64,000 nucleotides of DNA from Streptomyces cavernae (GCF_004023625.1 NZ_RPDJ01000023.1:162765-226764), one strand, 5' to 3'. Positions 1 to 9,083 are shown, counted from the first letter of the stretch. The notes: a model not told the origin generated them from the sequence alone. Program-made: numbers and translations.

Positions 1-828
1 CTCGTTCCGGGTGAGCCGGAAGGTGTGGTGCTCCAGCACCTCCATGCCCGGGAACAGCTCTTCCAGGTGCGCGGCGATGACGTCCTCGACGGGGACGTAC
101 CGGCTGGGGGACGCCTCCAGGAACCGCGACAGCAGCGGCGGCACCTTGACGCGGGCGAAGTGACGGTGGCCGGAGACCGGGTTGCGCACCACGACCGCGA
201 GGTTGAGCGAGAGGCCCGAGATGTACGGGAAGGGGTGCGCGGGGTCGACGGCCAGCGGCGTCAGCACCGGGAAGATCTGGTGCCTGAACAGCGTGAACAG
301 CCGCGCCTGCTCCTTCTCGGTGAGCTCGCCCCAGCGGACGATGTGGATGCCCTCCTCGGCGAGCGCGGGCGCCACGTCCTCCTGGAAGGCGGCCGCGTGC
401 CGGGCCATGAGTTCGCGGGAGCGGGCCCAGATCATCTCCAGCACCTCACGGGGCTGCAGACCCGACGCGGAGCGGGTGGCCACGCCGGTGGCGATGCGCC
501 GCTTGAGACCGGCCACCCGGACCATGAAGAACTCGTCCAGGTTGCTGGCGAAGATCGCCAGGAAATTCGCCCGTTCGAGGAGGGGGGTGTTGGGGTCCTC
601 GGCCAGTTCCAGCACCCGTTCGTTGAACGCGAGCCAGCTGCGCTCGCGATCGAGGAAGCGGTTCTGGGGGAGCCGGCCGATGTCCTCCGGGTCCTCGTAG
701 GAGTCGAGGTCGGCGTCGAGATCGGGATCCAGGTCGGACACTGCCGCGGCGACGGTGTGCGGGCGGTGTGCGGCTATGGAGCCCACGGATGGCTGCGGGT
801 GCTGGGTCTGCGCTTCGGGCTGGCTCAT
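1..828 (-). CDS. ppk: polyphosphate kinase, N-terminal part (runs off the window)
   Basis: Reversible transfer of the ATP gamma-phosphate onto a growing inorganic polyphosphate chain. Only 276 codons are inside the window. Residues about 57-76 show the family N-terminal signature (FLDRERSWLAFNERVL), followed by ASNLDEFFMVRVAGLKR at about 94-110. The catalytic autophosphorylated histidines lie in the missing C-terminal part. The first 50 residues are acidic and poorly conserved, as usual in actinobacterial enzymes. The ATG is the first in frame before the conserved block. No strong ribosome site is visible. In streptomycetes ppk belongs to the PhoRP phosphate regulon (family knowledge). I saw only weak GTTCA-like elements upstream. 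Confidence 0.93.
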   Translation of the reverse strand, partial: MSQPEAQTQHPQPSVGSIAAHRPHTVAAAVSDLDPDLDADLDSYEDPEDIGRLPQNRFLDRERSWLAFNERVLELAEDPNTPLLERANFLAIFASNLDEFFMVRVAGLKRRIATGVATRSASGLQPREVLEMIWARSRELMARHAAAFQEDVAPALAEEGIHIVRWGELTEKEQARLFTLFRHQIFPVLTPLAVDPAHPFPYISGLSLNLAVVVRNPVSGHRHFARVKVPPLLSRFLEASPSRYVPVEDVIAAHLEELFPGMEVLEHHTFRLTRNE

Positions 829-1007
829 GAACCCATTCTTCCGCGTCGAGGGGGTCAGAGGCGCGTCGGAAAGGGCAGGCGGGAGCGCCGGGATGACTCC
901 CTCGTCCGGCGGTGGAGCAGGCTCGGGCACTGCTGGGCTCATTGCCCGAGCGTCGCAAGGTCGTCTGAACCGTTGGTTAAGGCGACATGACGTGCGGGAC
1001 ATCGGCG

Positions 1008-1043
1008 GGCGGCTCCCGGGCATCCATTCGCCCGGGAGCCGCC
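1008..1043 (-). terminator. intrinsic terminator hairpin after the YtrA-type ABC operon
   Basis: Perfect 14-bp inverted repeat (1008-1021 with 1030-1043) and an 8-base loop, about 70 bases past the permease stop and before ppk on the same strand. It most likely ends the GntR/ABC transcript and separates it from ppk. Confidence 0.75.
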
Positions 1044-1111
1044 TACTCGTACACAGGTTCGCCCTCCCCCCGCGAGGGGCGAACCCGGGTCCGTGGACCG
1101 GCCGGTGGCGG

Positions 1112-2077
1112 TCAGGGGGTGCGGCGGCGCAGCACCAGGAAGGCGGTGAGCACGGCTACCGCGCTGAGGGCCAGGACGATGCCGCTCTCCACGAACTGCA
1201 GCGGCCAGAAGTGGGACCGCGGGTGCTGGGTGGCCCAGAAGTCGGTCAGGCCGGTGGCGGCTTTGCATTTCTCCAGGTCGGCGAGACTGTCGGAGTCGAC
1301 GCAGGCGAATACGCCGTTCTCCTCTTGGCCCTCGGCGGTGATGGCGCCGCGGTCGATCTGCAGCGCGCTGCGGGGCTGGTTGAGGGCGGCGCGTCCGATG
1401 ACCGTCTGGGCGGGCCACAGGTCCTCCCGGTAGCGCTCCAGCAGGTTGTAGAGGGCCAGGGTCACGGCGAAGCCCACGCCCGCACCGGCGAGCGCCCGGC
1501 GGGTCAACAGACCGGCGAGTGCGCCCAGGGAGAGGCCCGCGAGGACGTATGCGACGGCGACCGGGCCCGTGGAGACGAAGACGTCCGGGTAGTACCAGTC
1601 GCCCACGAGGTTGGGGTCGCCGTCCTGGTGCGCCCACACGTTGAGGAGGACGGCCGTGGTGGTGCCCGTGGCCAGCAGCAGGGCCGGGAGCGCGAGCTTC
1701 GCGGTGAGCCAGCGTGCCGGGGAGACGGACTGGGTCCAGTTCAGCTGCGCGGTGCCGTTCTCCATTTCGCGGCCGATCAGCGCGCCGCCCGCCCAGGCGG
1801 CGACGGGGAACATCAGGTACGACAGGACCGTGGCGACCTGGGAAAGGGTGTCGCGGTAGGTGTCGTCGACGGTCAGCTCTGTTATCTCCAGGCAGGACGC
1901 CAGACTGGTGCCGGGGGAGCCGCAGGGGCCTGCGAACGCGCGGGCGTCGTCGCCGATGGCGTACATCCGGATCAGCGTGATGGTGGCGGCGAGCAGGCCG
2001 GCCCCCCAGACGAGCAGCGCGGTCCGGTGGAGCCGCAGCACCGTCCACGGCAGGCCCTTCACAGCGAAGGTGCTCAT
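1112..2077 (-). CDS. ABC transporter membrane subunit (YtrC/D-like)
   Basis: A 321-residue integral membrane protein with about six hydrophobic segments: one near residues 20-38, one near 80-100, a cluster in the middle, and a last one just before the basic C-terminus (RRRTP). A soluble loop of about 100 residues lies before the last helix. It is the third gene of an operon with a GntR regulator and an ABC ATPase. Its ATG overlaps the ATPase stop by 4 bases (ATGA), so the two are translationally coupled. The architecture matches ABC-2 type export subunits in YtrA-regulated operons that respond to cell-wall stress or peptides (family knowledge). The substrate cannot be told from sequence. Confidence 0.85.
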   Translation of the reverse strand: MSTFAVKGLPWTVLRLHRTALLVWGAGLLAATITLIRMYAIGDDARAFAGPCGSPGTSLASCLEITELTVDDTYRDTLSQVATVLSYLMFPVAAWAGGALIGREMENGTAQLNWTQSVSPARWLTAKLALPALLLATGTTTAVLLNVWAHQDGDPNLVGDWYYPDVFVSTGPVAVAYVLAGLSLGALAGLLTRRALAGAGVGFAVTLALYNLLERYREDLWPAQTVIGRAALNQPRSALQIDRGAITAEGQEENGVFACVDSDSLADLEKCKAATGLTDFWATQHPRSHFWPLQFVESGIVLALSAVAVLTAFLVLRRRTP

Positions 2078-3009
2078 GCGGCGGTCTCCTGCTGGTGGGT
2101 GTGGTCGTTGTGGTCGGTGTGGTCAATGTCGCCTGCGGGGGCCTGGTGGCTGCGGAGATGGCCCAGGACGAGCTCCTCGAGGGTGGGCTGCTCCCGGTGC
2201 CGGGCCGGGCCGGTGGTGCCCGCGGCCGATTCCTCGGTGGTGTCCGCGACCCGGACCAGGGCGGTGTGGCCGCGGCCGCTGGCTCGCCGCTCGATCACCG
2301 TGTGCGGGGCGAAGTCCGTTCCGGTGCCGGTCAGCAGGGCGTGGGCGGCGAGCAGCTCCTCGGTGTCGCCGGCGAGCCGCATCCGTCCGCCCTGGAGCAG
2401 CAGCAGGTAGTCGCAGGAACCCTCCAGCTCGGCGACCACGTGGGACGACATCACGATGGTGGTGCCGTGCTCCACCGCCTCGGCCATCAGCGCGCCGGTC
2501 AGTTCATGCCGGGCCAGGGGGTCGAGGTCGGCCATGGGCTCGTCCAGGAGCAGCAGTTCGGGGCGCTTGCCGAAGGCGAGGGCGAGCGCGACCCGGGTGC
2601 GCTGCCCCCCGGAGAGGGAGCGGATCTTGGCCTTCGGCTCCAGCCCGCCGGTGCCGTAGGCGATGCGCTCGGCGGCGCTCTGCTCCCAGCGCCCCGGGTT
2701 GAGTTCGGCGCCCAGCCGCAGCGTCGCGGCGACCGTGAGCTGCGGATGAAGCGGTTTGTGCTGTGCGACGTAGGCGATGCGGCTGCGGGCGGCGGTCGGT
2801 GGCCCGCCCAGGACCTCGACGGTGCCCGCGGTGGGCTTCAGCAGTCCTGCGGCGATGGCGAGCAGTGTGGACTTGCCCGCGCCGTTCGGGCCGACGAGTG
2901 CGCAGATACGGCCCTTCGGTAGCCGGAAGGAGCAGTCCGCGAGGACGTCCCGTTTCCGGCGCCCGTATCTCCTGCCGAGGCCTGCCGCCTGGATGGCGGT
3001 GTCGGTCAT
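2074..3009 (-). CDS. ABC transporter ATP-binding protein
   Basis: A 311-residue ATPase of the ABC-2 export class. Walker A GPNGAGKST is at residues 40-48, the signature LSGGQ at 132-136, and Walker B LLLLDEP at 152-158, followed by a D-loop (DLDP). About 80 residues beyond the nucleotide-binding domain form a His/Asp-rich tail (HTDHNDHTHQ). It overlaps the upstream GntR stop and the downstream permease start by 4 bases each. It presumably energises the neighbouring permease under control of the GntR protein. Confidence 0.9.
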   Translation of the reverse strand: MTDTAIQAAGLGRRYGRRKRDVLADCSFRLPKGRICALVGPNGAGKSTLLAIAAGLLKPTAGTVEVLGGPPTAARSRIAYVAQHKPLHPQLTVAATLRLGAELNPGRWEQSAAERIAYGTGGLEPKAKIRSLSGGQRTRVALALAFGKRPELLLLDEPMADLDPLARHELTGALMAEAVEHGTTIVMSSHVVAELEGSCDYLLLLQGGRMRLAGDTEELLAAHALLTGTGTDFAPHTVIERRASGRGHTALVRVADTTEESAAGTTGPARHREQPTLEELVLGHLRSHQAPAGDIDHTDHNDHTHQQETAA

Positions 3010-3392
3010 TCCTTGTCCCCCTTGAAGTTCTCGTCCAGGACGGCGGTGAACAGCGCCGCCACGTCGTCGCGGTCCAGTCCCGCCGCCCTGGCGCGCCCCG
3101 CCCAGTCGACGAGCTCCGCCCGCAGCGGGGACTCGGCCGGAGCCGAGCCGAGGCTCCGGCGGACGAAGGTGCCGAGCCCCCGCCGGGCCTCGACCAGGCC
3201 CTCGCGCTCCAGCTCGCGGTACGCCTTCAGCACGGTGTTCGGATTGATGGCGGTGGCCTCCACCACCTCGCGGGCCGTGGGCAGCTGGTCCCCCGGCTCC
3301 AACAGACCTAGGCGCAGGGCCTGTTTGGTCTGCTGGACGATCTGCAGATAGGTCGCGACACCGCTGCGCCTGTCGATGCGGTACTCGACCAC
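3006..3392 (-). CDS. GntR-family transcriptional regulator, YtrA subfamily
   Basis: A short (128-residue) regulator: one winged-helix DNA-binding domain (about residues 10-75, with TAREVVEATAINPNTVLKAY as the recognition region) and a small C-terminal dimerisation tail, typical of YtrA proteins that repress ABC operons. Several in-frame GTG codons compete as start (3404, 3398, 3392). I chose 3392 because relatives begin MVEYRIDRRSG, with AAAGGG about 11 bases upstream. The start region overlaps one arm of a perfect palindrome (3400-3435), a strong hint of autoregulation. Confidence 0.88.
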   Translation of the reverse strand: MVEYRIDRRSGVATYLQIVQQTKQALRLGLLEPGDQLPTAREVVEATAINPNTVLKAYRELEREGLVEARRGLGTFVRRSLGSAPAESPLRAELVDWAGRARAAGLDRDDVAALFTAVLDENFKGDKE

Positions 3393-3399
3393 GCCCACA

Positions 3400-3435
3400 A
3401 CCACCCTTTCACTAATTAAGTAGTGAAAGGGTGGT
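3400..3435. promoter_or_regulatory. 15-bp perfect inverted repeat, probable operator of the YtrA-type regulator
   Basis: Arms 3400-3414 and 3421-3435 are perfectly complementary around the AT-rich spacer ATTAAG. The site covers the ribosome-binding region of the GntR gene and lies 80 bases before the divergent ECF sigma gene, so one protein bound here could affect both operons. YtrA-like repressors bind such palindromes in their own promoters (family knowledge). Confidence 0.75.
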
Positions 3436-3514
3436 GCAAGGTGTGAGCGTTGTCAAGAGAAAAGTCGTGCGGGAAACCGTGAACCGCTCCCGGGGGGTCG
3501 TCCGATGATGCGGT

Positions 3515-4057
3515 GTGAGGGAAACGAGAACCGACGGGGACCTGCTGCGCGCCATCGCGGCGGACCGGGACCGTCGCGCCTTCGAGGAGCTGTACCGCAG
3601 GTACGCGCCGTGGCTGGTAGCGCGGTTGCGCGGCCGCTGTGCGGACCCGGGGGTCGTCGACGACGTGGTCCAGGAGACCTTCCTGGCCGTGTGGCGCGGC
3701 ACCGCCCGCTATCACCAGGAGGGCGACGTGGCCGGGTGGTTGTGGCGCATCGGCTCGCGACGGCTGATCGACGTGCTGCGCGGGGACGGTGCCCGCGGCC
3801 GGCTGCGGCAGGCGCTGTCCCGCCTCCGGCACCGCGACGAGGTCTCCGCCGAGGAGCGCGTCCTGGCCGGAGTGGAACACGGCGACCTCGCCGGGGCGCT
3901 GACCCGGCTCTCGCCCGAGTTGCGGGCGGTGCTCCAGGCCACAGTGATCGACGGGCTCACCACCCGGGAGGCGGCGGTCCTGCTCGGCATTCCGCCCGGC
4001 ACGGTCAAGACGCGGGCCCTCAGGGCCCGCAAGCAGCTGCGGGAGGCGCTGACATGA
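3515..4057 (+). CDS. ECF-type RNA polymerase sigma factor
   Basis: A 180-residue sigma-70 family factor with only region 2 (about residues 15-90, DDVVQETFLAVWR) and region 4 (about 125-175, TTREAAVLLGIPPGTVKTR helix-turn-helix), the ECF layout. GTG start. Its stop overlaps the ATG of the zinc-binding anti-sigma gene by 4 bases, the usual arrangement for a sigma held inactive at the membrane by its partner. The downstream ABC exporter genes are likely targets. The promoter region is shared with the divergent GntR operon. Confidence 0.92.
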   Translation: MRETRTDGDLLRAIAADRDRRAFEELYRRYAPWLVARLRGRCADPGVVDDVVQETFLAVWRGTARYHQEGDVAGWLWRIGSRRLIDVLRGDGARGRLRQALSRLRHRDEVSAEERVLAGVEHGDLAGALTRLSPELRAVLQATVIDGLTTREAAVLLGIPPGTVKTRALRARKQLREALT

Positions 4058-4947
4058 GGGCCCACGAGAACCACGACCGGCCGGATGCCCGGGACACCGG
4101 ATGGCACGTCGACGACGAGGATCTGCGGGCCTACGTGCAGGGCGAGTTGACCGCTCCCCGGCTCTGGTCCGTCGACACGCATCTCGTCGCGTGCGACGGC
4201 TGCCGCCGCGCGCTCGCCGAGGTGAGCGATCCGGTGGCGCTCGACATGGGGTGGGCGAGGCTCGACGCCGAACTCGACGCGCCGCGGCCCGGCCGGGTCG
4301 AGTCGCTCCTGCTGTGGATCGGTGTCGCCGACCACACGGCACGACTGCTCGCCGCCACACCCGTGCTGCGTCGCGCCTGGCTGGTCGCGGTCAGCGCCGT
4401 CCTCCTCCTGACCGTGGCCGCCTCCTCGTCCCTCCGGGACGCCGCGTCCCCCACGCTGTTCCTCGCCCTGGCGCCGCTGCTGCCGCTCGCCGGGGTGGCG
4501 GTGTCCTACGGTCCGGCGCTGGACCCGACGTACGAGATGACCGTGGTCTCACCGGTGCACGGGTTCCGGCTGCTGATGATCCGTACGGTCGCCGTGCTCG
4601 TCCTGGCCCTCGGTGTGAACGGACTCGCGACGCTCGCACTGCCCGGGTACGGGCTGCGCGCGCTGGCCTGGCTGCTGCCCGCCCTCGCCCTGACCGCGAC
4701 CGGACTCGCCCTCACCCCCCGGCTGGGGCCCGTCCTGGCGCCCGCGCTGGTCGGCGGGGCGTGGGTCGGGACGCTGGCCGTGGCGCGCGCCACCACCGAT
4801 GAGGCCACGCTCCTTCCGTTCACGCCGGCCGGCCAGGTGATCACCGCGGCGGTCGCCGTACTCGCCGCCGTCCTGCTCTACCACGTGCGTGACCGCTTCG
4901 ACCTGACCGCACGAGCCCGCTTCGGCGCCGCGGACGGCGTCCTGTGA
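4054..4947 (+). CDS. membrane-anchored zinc-finger anti-sigma factor
   Basis: A 297-residue protein. Its cytoplasmic N-terminus carries a zf-HC2/ZAS motif (HLVACDGC, HxxxCxxC, about residues 47-54), which in this family clamps the cognate ECF sigma. Roughly six transmembrane helices follow residue 110. Unlike minimal ZAS proteins it has a large polytopic membrane domain, so it may sense the state of the membrane or of the ABC exporter encoded next. It overlaps the sigma gene upstream and the ABC ATPase frame downstream. Confidence 0.87.
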   Translation: MRAHENHDRPDARDTGWHVDDEDLRAYVQGELTAPRLWSVDTHLVACDGCRRALAEVSDPVALDMGWARLDAELDAPRPGRVESLLLWIGVADHTARLLAATPVLRRAWLVAVSAVLLLTVAASSSLRDAASPTLFLALAPLLPLAGVAVSYGPALDPTYEMTVVSPVHGFRLLMIRTVAVLVLALGVNGLATLALPGYGLRALAWLLPALALTATGLALTPRLGPVLAPALVGGAWVGTLAVARATTDEATLLPFTPAGQVITAAVAVLAAVLLYHVRDRFDLTARARFGAADGVL

Positions 4948-5009
4948 CGACCACCGGCTCACCCACGACCGCCCATCCGTTCCGCCTCTCCCATAGGAGT
5001 GCCGCAGGT

Positions 5010-5873
5010 ATGTTCCCCACCGTCTCCGCGTCCGGACTGACCCTCCGCTACGGCGGCACACCCGCCCTGGACGACGTCTCCCTGCGGCTCGAGGAAGGGG
5101 TCACGGGGCTGCTCGGGCCCAACGGGGCCGGGAAGACGACCCTGCTCCGGGTCCTCGCGACCGCGGTGCCCGCCGACCGGGGCGTCTTCACCGTGCTCGG
5201 ACACGACCCGGGCACCGCGGCCGGCCGGCAGAACCTGCGGCGGGAGCTGGGCTACCTGCCGCAGACCCCGGGCTTCCACCCCGACTTCACGGCCTTCGCG
5301 TTCGTCGACTACGTGGCGATCTTGAAGGAGATGACGGACCGTTCGGCCCGGCACCGGGAGGTCAGCCGGGTCCTTCAGGCCGTCGGCCTGTCGGACGTCC
5401 GCGGCAAGCGCATCAAGCGGCTCTCCGGCGGAATGCGCCAGCGGGTCGCGCTGGCCGCCGCGCTCGTCGGCGACCCCGGCTTCCTCGTGCTGGACGAGCC
5501 GACCGTCGGCCTCGACCCCCAACAGCGCATGCGCTTCCGCGAGTTGGTCGCAGAGGCGGGGGAGGGCCGGACCGTGCTGCTGTCCACCCACCAGACGGAG
5601 GACGTAGCGATGCTCTGCCGCCGCGTGATCGTCATGTCCTCCGGCCGGATCCGCTTCGACGGCACCCCCGCCGAACTGACCGCGCGGGCGGCGGGCCGGG
5701 TGTGGAGCAGCGCCGAACGGGACCCGGGCGCACGGGCCGGATGGCGCACCGGCCTCGGCTCCTTCCGAAACGTCGGCGATCCCCCCGAGGGCGCCGAACT
5801 CCTCGAACCCACCCTGGAGGACGGCTACTTGTTCACCCTCGACGGAGAGCCCGTTCGGGAGGCCGCGGCATGA
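5010..5873 (+). CDS. ABC transporter ATP-binding protein
   Basis: ABC-2 export ATPase of 287 residues. Walker A (LGPNGAGKTT), signature LSGGMRQR and Walker B FLVLDEPTVGLD are intact, and the switch histidine is in STHQTED. The start at 5010 is preceded by AGGAG at 4995-4999. An in-frame GTG at 4944, overlapping the anti-sigma stop, would add 22 low-complexity residues and is the alternative. The last 50 residues form an accessory domain often found in bacteriocin and multidrug exporters. It is followed by two membrane-protein genes with 4- and 13-base overlaps. Confidence 0.9.
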   Translation: MFPTVSASGLTLRYGGTPALDDVSLRLEEGVTGLLGPNGAGKTTLLRVLATAVPADRGVFTVLGHDPGTAAGRQNLRRELGYLPQTPGFHPDFTAFAFVDYVAILKEMTDRSARHREVSRVLQAVGLSDVRGKRIKRLSGGMRQRVALAAALVGDPGFLVLDEPTVGLDPQQRMRFRELVAEAGEGRTVLLSTHQTEDVAMLCRRVIVMSSGRIRFDGTPAELTARAAGRVWSSAERDPGARAGWRTGLGSFRNVGDPPEGAELLEPTLEDGYLFTLDGEPVREAAA

Positions 5874-7417
5874 GCGACACCCTCACCAGGACGACCACCG
5901 AGGCACCGGCGCGGAAGCCGGTTCCGGCCCGCGGCTCGGGCACGAAGGCCGTGCTCGCCCTCGCCCGCTTCGAGGCACGCGAACTGGCCCTGCAGATACC
6001 GGTGGTGGCGTTCCTCGCGCTCTATCTGGGCCTCACGGGCTGGAGCCTGTACAAGAACCCCGACGACTTCCCGGTGCTCCACGACGTCGACCGGGCCACC
6101 CAGAGCCTGCCGCTGCTGCTCAGCGTCATGCTGTTCGTCTGTGTCAACCGGGCCGTGCTGCGCTCCCGCCGGCGCGGCACCGACCAGCAGTTCGACGTCC
6201 TCGTCGTCGAGCCGTGGCGGCGCACGGTGGCGCACGCGCTGTCCGTCGTGCCCTTCGCCGTGATCACCGCGCTGGTCGTGCTCGCCGAGGTCTACTGGGC
6301 GGCATCGCGGCCGGGCCCGGCCGGCCACCCCTCGCCTGCCGAGCTGGCCGTGGGCCCGCTGACGGTGCTGCTGTCCGGTGTCCTGGGCGTGCTGCTCGCC
6401 CGGCTCGTCCCGACCGTGTTCGCCGCCCCGCTGTTCGCGATCGCGGCCTTCGTCCTCACCGGCACGATCATGTCGGTCAGCGGCAACCCCCACTGGCTCC
6501 AGTGGCTCGGCCCGGTCGTCATGGAGATCGGGGCGGCCCCGCTCCCCTCCGATCTGCTGGGCCGTCCGGCCGGCTGGCACGCGCTGTACCTGGCGGGGCT
6601 GGTGGTGCTCATGGTCTGCCTGGCCGTCCTGCGCAGCGGCGGCCGTACGGTCCCGGTGAAGGCGGTGACGGCCCTCGCCCTGGCCGCGACGGTCGCAGGC
6701 GTCTACGGGCAGTCCCCGAGCGAGTCCGAAGAACTCAGGGCGGCCCGCCTGGAGGCGACCCGCCACCCCGAGAAGGTGCAGTCCTGTGTGGACCGGGGCA
6801 CGGCGGCGTACTGCTTCTTCCCCGAGTGGGAAACCCGTGTCAAGGACTGGCAGCCGGTGGTCCAGGGTGTGCAGTCCCTCGCGGGCGGCCCCGCCGCCGC
6901 GGCCCGGCTGACCGTGCGGCAGCGGGTCGACGCCCGCTACGGACTGGAGTCGCAGGGTTCGCTCGAACCGGCCTCCGAGCCGGGACAGGTGACCGTCGGC
7001 ACCAGGTGGGGCGGCAACAGGATCCCCGAGTTCGCGGTGGGTGTCGCCTCGGTGCTGGTGGCGGGCGACGAGGAGAGCGTCCTGGACATGTGCGACGGCC
7101 GGGTGGTGACGACGATGTGGCTGGCACTCCGCTCCCAGCCGGAACCGATGACCGCACTGCGCAACCTCCGCATCGACGACAGCGTCAAGGGCTCCGCCAT
7201 CGTCCTCGCGCCCACGGACCCGCTGGCGATGTCCACCGAACAGACCCGGATCGTGAGCGAGTTGCTGCGACGCCCGCGCTACAGCGTCATCCCCAAGGTG
7301 AAGGCGCACTGGAGGGAGCTCACCGCACCCGGGACGACCACGGCACGGGTGGCCGAGATCCTCGGAGTGCCGGCCGCGCCCCAGGGAACCAAGGAGGACG
7401 ACTCATGCGCGCAGTAG
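5870..7417 (+). CDS. ABC exporter-associated membrane protein with large C-terminal extracytoplasmic domain
   Basis: 515 residues. The N-terminal half has about six hydrophobic segments (first near residues 40-60). After the last, near residues 265-290, about 220 mostly soluble residues follow, including two close cysteines (QSCVDRG and AYCFFPEW) that could form a disulfide. It overlaps the ATPase stop (ATGA). The layout fits the permease of the sigma-controlled ABC system, with an external sensor or substrate-capture domain. I recognise no named family. Confidence 0.72.
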   Translation: MSDTLTRTTTEAPARKPVPARGSGTKAVLALARFEARELALQIPVVAFLALYLGLTGWSLYKNPDDFPVLHDVDRATQSLPLLLSVMLFVCVNRAVLRSRRRGTDQQFDVLVVEPWRRTVAHALSVVPFAVITALVVLAEVYWAASRPGPAGHPSPAELAVGPLTVLLSGVLGVLLARLVPTVFAAPLFAIAAFVLTGTIMSVSGNPHWLQWLGPVVMEIGAAPLPSDLLGRPAGWHALYLAGLVVLMVCLAVLRSGGRTVPVKAVTALALAATVAGVYGQSPSESEELRAARLEATRHPEKVQSCVDRGTAAYCFFPEWETRVKDWQPVVQGVQSLAGGPAAAARLTVRQRVDARYGLESQGSLEPASEPGQVTVGTRWGGNRIPEFAVGVASVLVAGDEESVLDMCDGRVVTTMWLALRSQPEPMTALRNLRIDDSVKGSAIVLAPTDPLAMSTEQTRIVSELLRRPRYSVIPKVKAHWRELTAPGTTTARVAEILGVPAAPQGTKEDDSCAQ

Positions 7418-8133
7418 CCGTTCCCGGCCCGGATCTGAAGGAACCCACCCGGGTGCGTACGTACCCGGTGGTCCGCGCCCTGCTGCGCCCCGTCGCGCAC
7501 ATGCTCCCCCACCGGGCCCTCGCGGCGGGCAGCGTCCTGGGGCTGCTGCTCGCTGCCGTCCCGCGGCTGTACGAGCGGCCCGACGCCGAACTCGGTGTCG
7601 GTCTGCTGCGGGCCGCCGCGCTCGCCTTCGCGCTCGGCGCGGCGTTCCTCCTCGACGACCCGGCCAGGCACATCACGGCCGCCGTGCCGACCGGCCGGGC
7701 GGTGCGCGTCGGCCTGCGCATGGCCCTCGTCGCCCCGCTCGCAGTGCTGTGGTGGACGGCTGCGCTGCTCCTCGTACCGGAGGCGGCACGGCCCCCGGTG
7801 GGCGCCATGACCCTGGAGGCCGCCGCCACCCTCGCGCTCGCCCTCGCCGCGGCGACCGCGGCGGTGCGGTTCTCGGGCCAGAGCGAGCCGGGCCTCGGCG
7901 CGGCCGGGGGACTGCTGGCCGCCGCGGTCGCCGCGACGCTGCTGCCCGTACCGCTGGGGCTGCTCGTGCCGGTGGCGGACCCCGGCTGGGACAGTGCCCA
8001 TCAGCGGTGGGCGGCCGTCCTCGCGGGGGCCGTGCTGGTCTGCGCCTACTGCATGCGGGAGGCGGTCCGTCCGAACGCCTCGCGTGCCGCGCTCACGTCT
8101 CCGTCCGGTACATCAGGTCCGCCTCGAAGGTGA
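7405..8133 (+). CDS. small polytopic membrane protein, last gene of the ECF/ABC operon
   Basis: 242 residues with about six Ala/Leu-rich transmembrane stretches and no soluble domain. Its start lies inside the upstream gene (13-base overlap), so it is translationally coupled and probably a second permease half or accessory subunit. Its 3' end overlaps the convergent mshD gene by 41 bases, so the two transcripts are antisense over that stretch. Function unknown beyond the operon context. Confidence 0.7.
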   Translation: MRAVAVPGPDLKEPTRVRTYPVVRALLRPVAHMLPHRALAAGSVLGLLLAAVPRLYERPDAELGVGLLRAAALAFALGAAFLLDDPARHITAAVPTGRAVRVGLRMALVAPLAVLWWTAALLLVPEAARPPVGAMTLEAAATLALALAAATAAVRFSGQSEPGLGAAGGLLAAAVAATLLPVPLGLLVPVADPGWDSAHQRWAAVLAGAVLVCAYCMREAVRPNASRAALTSPSGTSGPPRR

Positions 8134-9010
8134 CGAACCCCAGCCGCTCGTAGACGGCCACGGCCGCCTTGTTGTCGGCGTCCACGTAGAGCATCGCCGT
8201 GGGCAGTCCCTGGGCGGCGAGATGGCGCAGCCCGATGGTGGTGAGTGATCTGCCCAGGCCGCCACCCTGCTCCCCGGGCCGTACGCCCAGCACGTACACC
8301 TCCCCGAGCTGCTCCTCGGCGTGCACCTTCGTCCAGTGGAAGCCGATGAGCCGGCCCTCGCGCTCGGCGAGGAAGAAGCCGGCCGGGTCGAACCACGGCT
8401 GTGCCTTGCGGTCGTCGAGGTCACGCTGGGTGAGGGAGCCCTGCTCGGGGTGGTGGGCGAACGCCTCGGCGTTCACCTCGAGCCACGCCGCGTCGTCCTC
8501 ACCGGGGACGAAGGTACGTACGGTGACGCCCTCGGGCAGTGTGGGCTCGGGCAGCTCCAGGTCGGCCAACGACCGCCGCATCTGGCGCAGTTCACGGAAC
8601 AGGGTCAGCCCGAGCACCTGGGCGAGGTGCCGGGCGGCCGAGTGCCCGCCGTGCGCCCAGACCCGCAGCCGCTTACCGGACTCGGCGAGCAACGCGGCGC
8701 CCAGCGCCCGTCCGTGGCCCTGGCCGCGGTGCTCCGGACGGACGACCAGCTCGGCCGCCGGGGCCTCGACCGGGTCGGTGTCCTCCAACTGGGCGTACCC
8801 CACCAGCTGCCCGTCCACATGGAGCAGCAGATGCCGTACGCCTGCCCGGGCCCCGCCCCGCAGTTGCAGCCGCCCCTGCTCGGACACGGCGGGCTGCCCG
8901 TCGTCACGCGCCGCCTCTTCGATCAGCCCCATGACGGCCGCGGCCTGCTCGGCACTGAGCACGTCGAGGGTCTCGATGGTCCGGGTCCGCGGGGTGGGGT
9001 CGCTGCTCAT
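8093..9010 (-). CDS. mshD: mycothiol synthase (acetyl-CoA:Cys-GlcN-Ins acetyltransferase)
   Basis: The last step of mycothiol synthesis: acetylates Cys-GlcN-inositol with acetyl-CoA in the cytoplasm. The 305-residue protein contains two GNAT domains. Acetyl-CoA loops are seen at RPEHRGQGHGRAL (N-terminal domain) and RPGEQGGGLGRSL (C-terminal, active domain). The end ALYERLGF-like sequence (AVYERLGFVTFEADLMY) is typical of MshD. Start at the ATG preceding SSDPTPRTR. Single gene, convergent with the ABC operon. Confidence 0.95.
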   Translation of the reverse strand: MSSDPTPRTRTIETLDVLSAEQAAAVMGLIEEAARDDGQPAVSEQGRLQLRGGARAGVRHLLLHVDGQLVGYAQLEDTDPVEAPAAELVVRPEHRGQGHGRALGAALLAESGKRLRVWAHGGHSAARHLAQVLGLTLFRELRQMRRSLADLELPEPTLPEGVTVRTFVPGEDDAAWLEVNAEAFAHHPEQGSLTQRDLDDRKAQPWFDPAGFFLAEREGRLIGFHWTKVHAEEQLGEVYVLGVRPGEQGGGLGRSLTTIGLRHLAAQGLPTAMLYVDADNKAAVAVYERLGFVTFEADLMYRTET

Positions 9011-9083
9011 GGTTATGAGGGTACGGGGACCCACCGGTCTGTGACCGGCAATGCTCTCCCCTGGACGCCTTCTTCGCACAGGC

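Noticed and set aside
930..975. PHO boxes upstream of ppk, and similarly at about 13060-13100 before the 5'-nucleotidase
   Set aside because: Only loose GTTCA/GTTAA matches without clear 11-bp repeated units. Phosphate control is plausible from the families but is not shown by the sequence.
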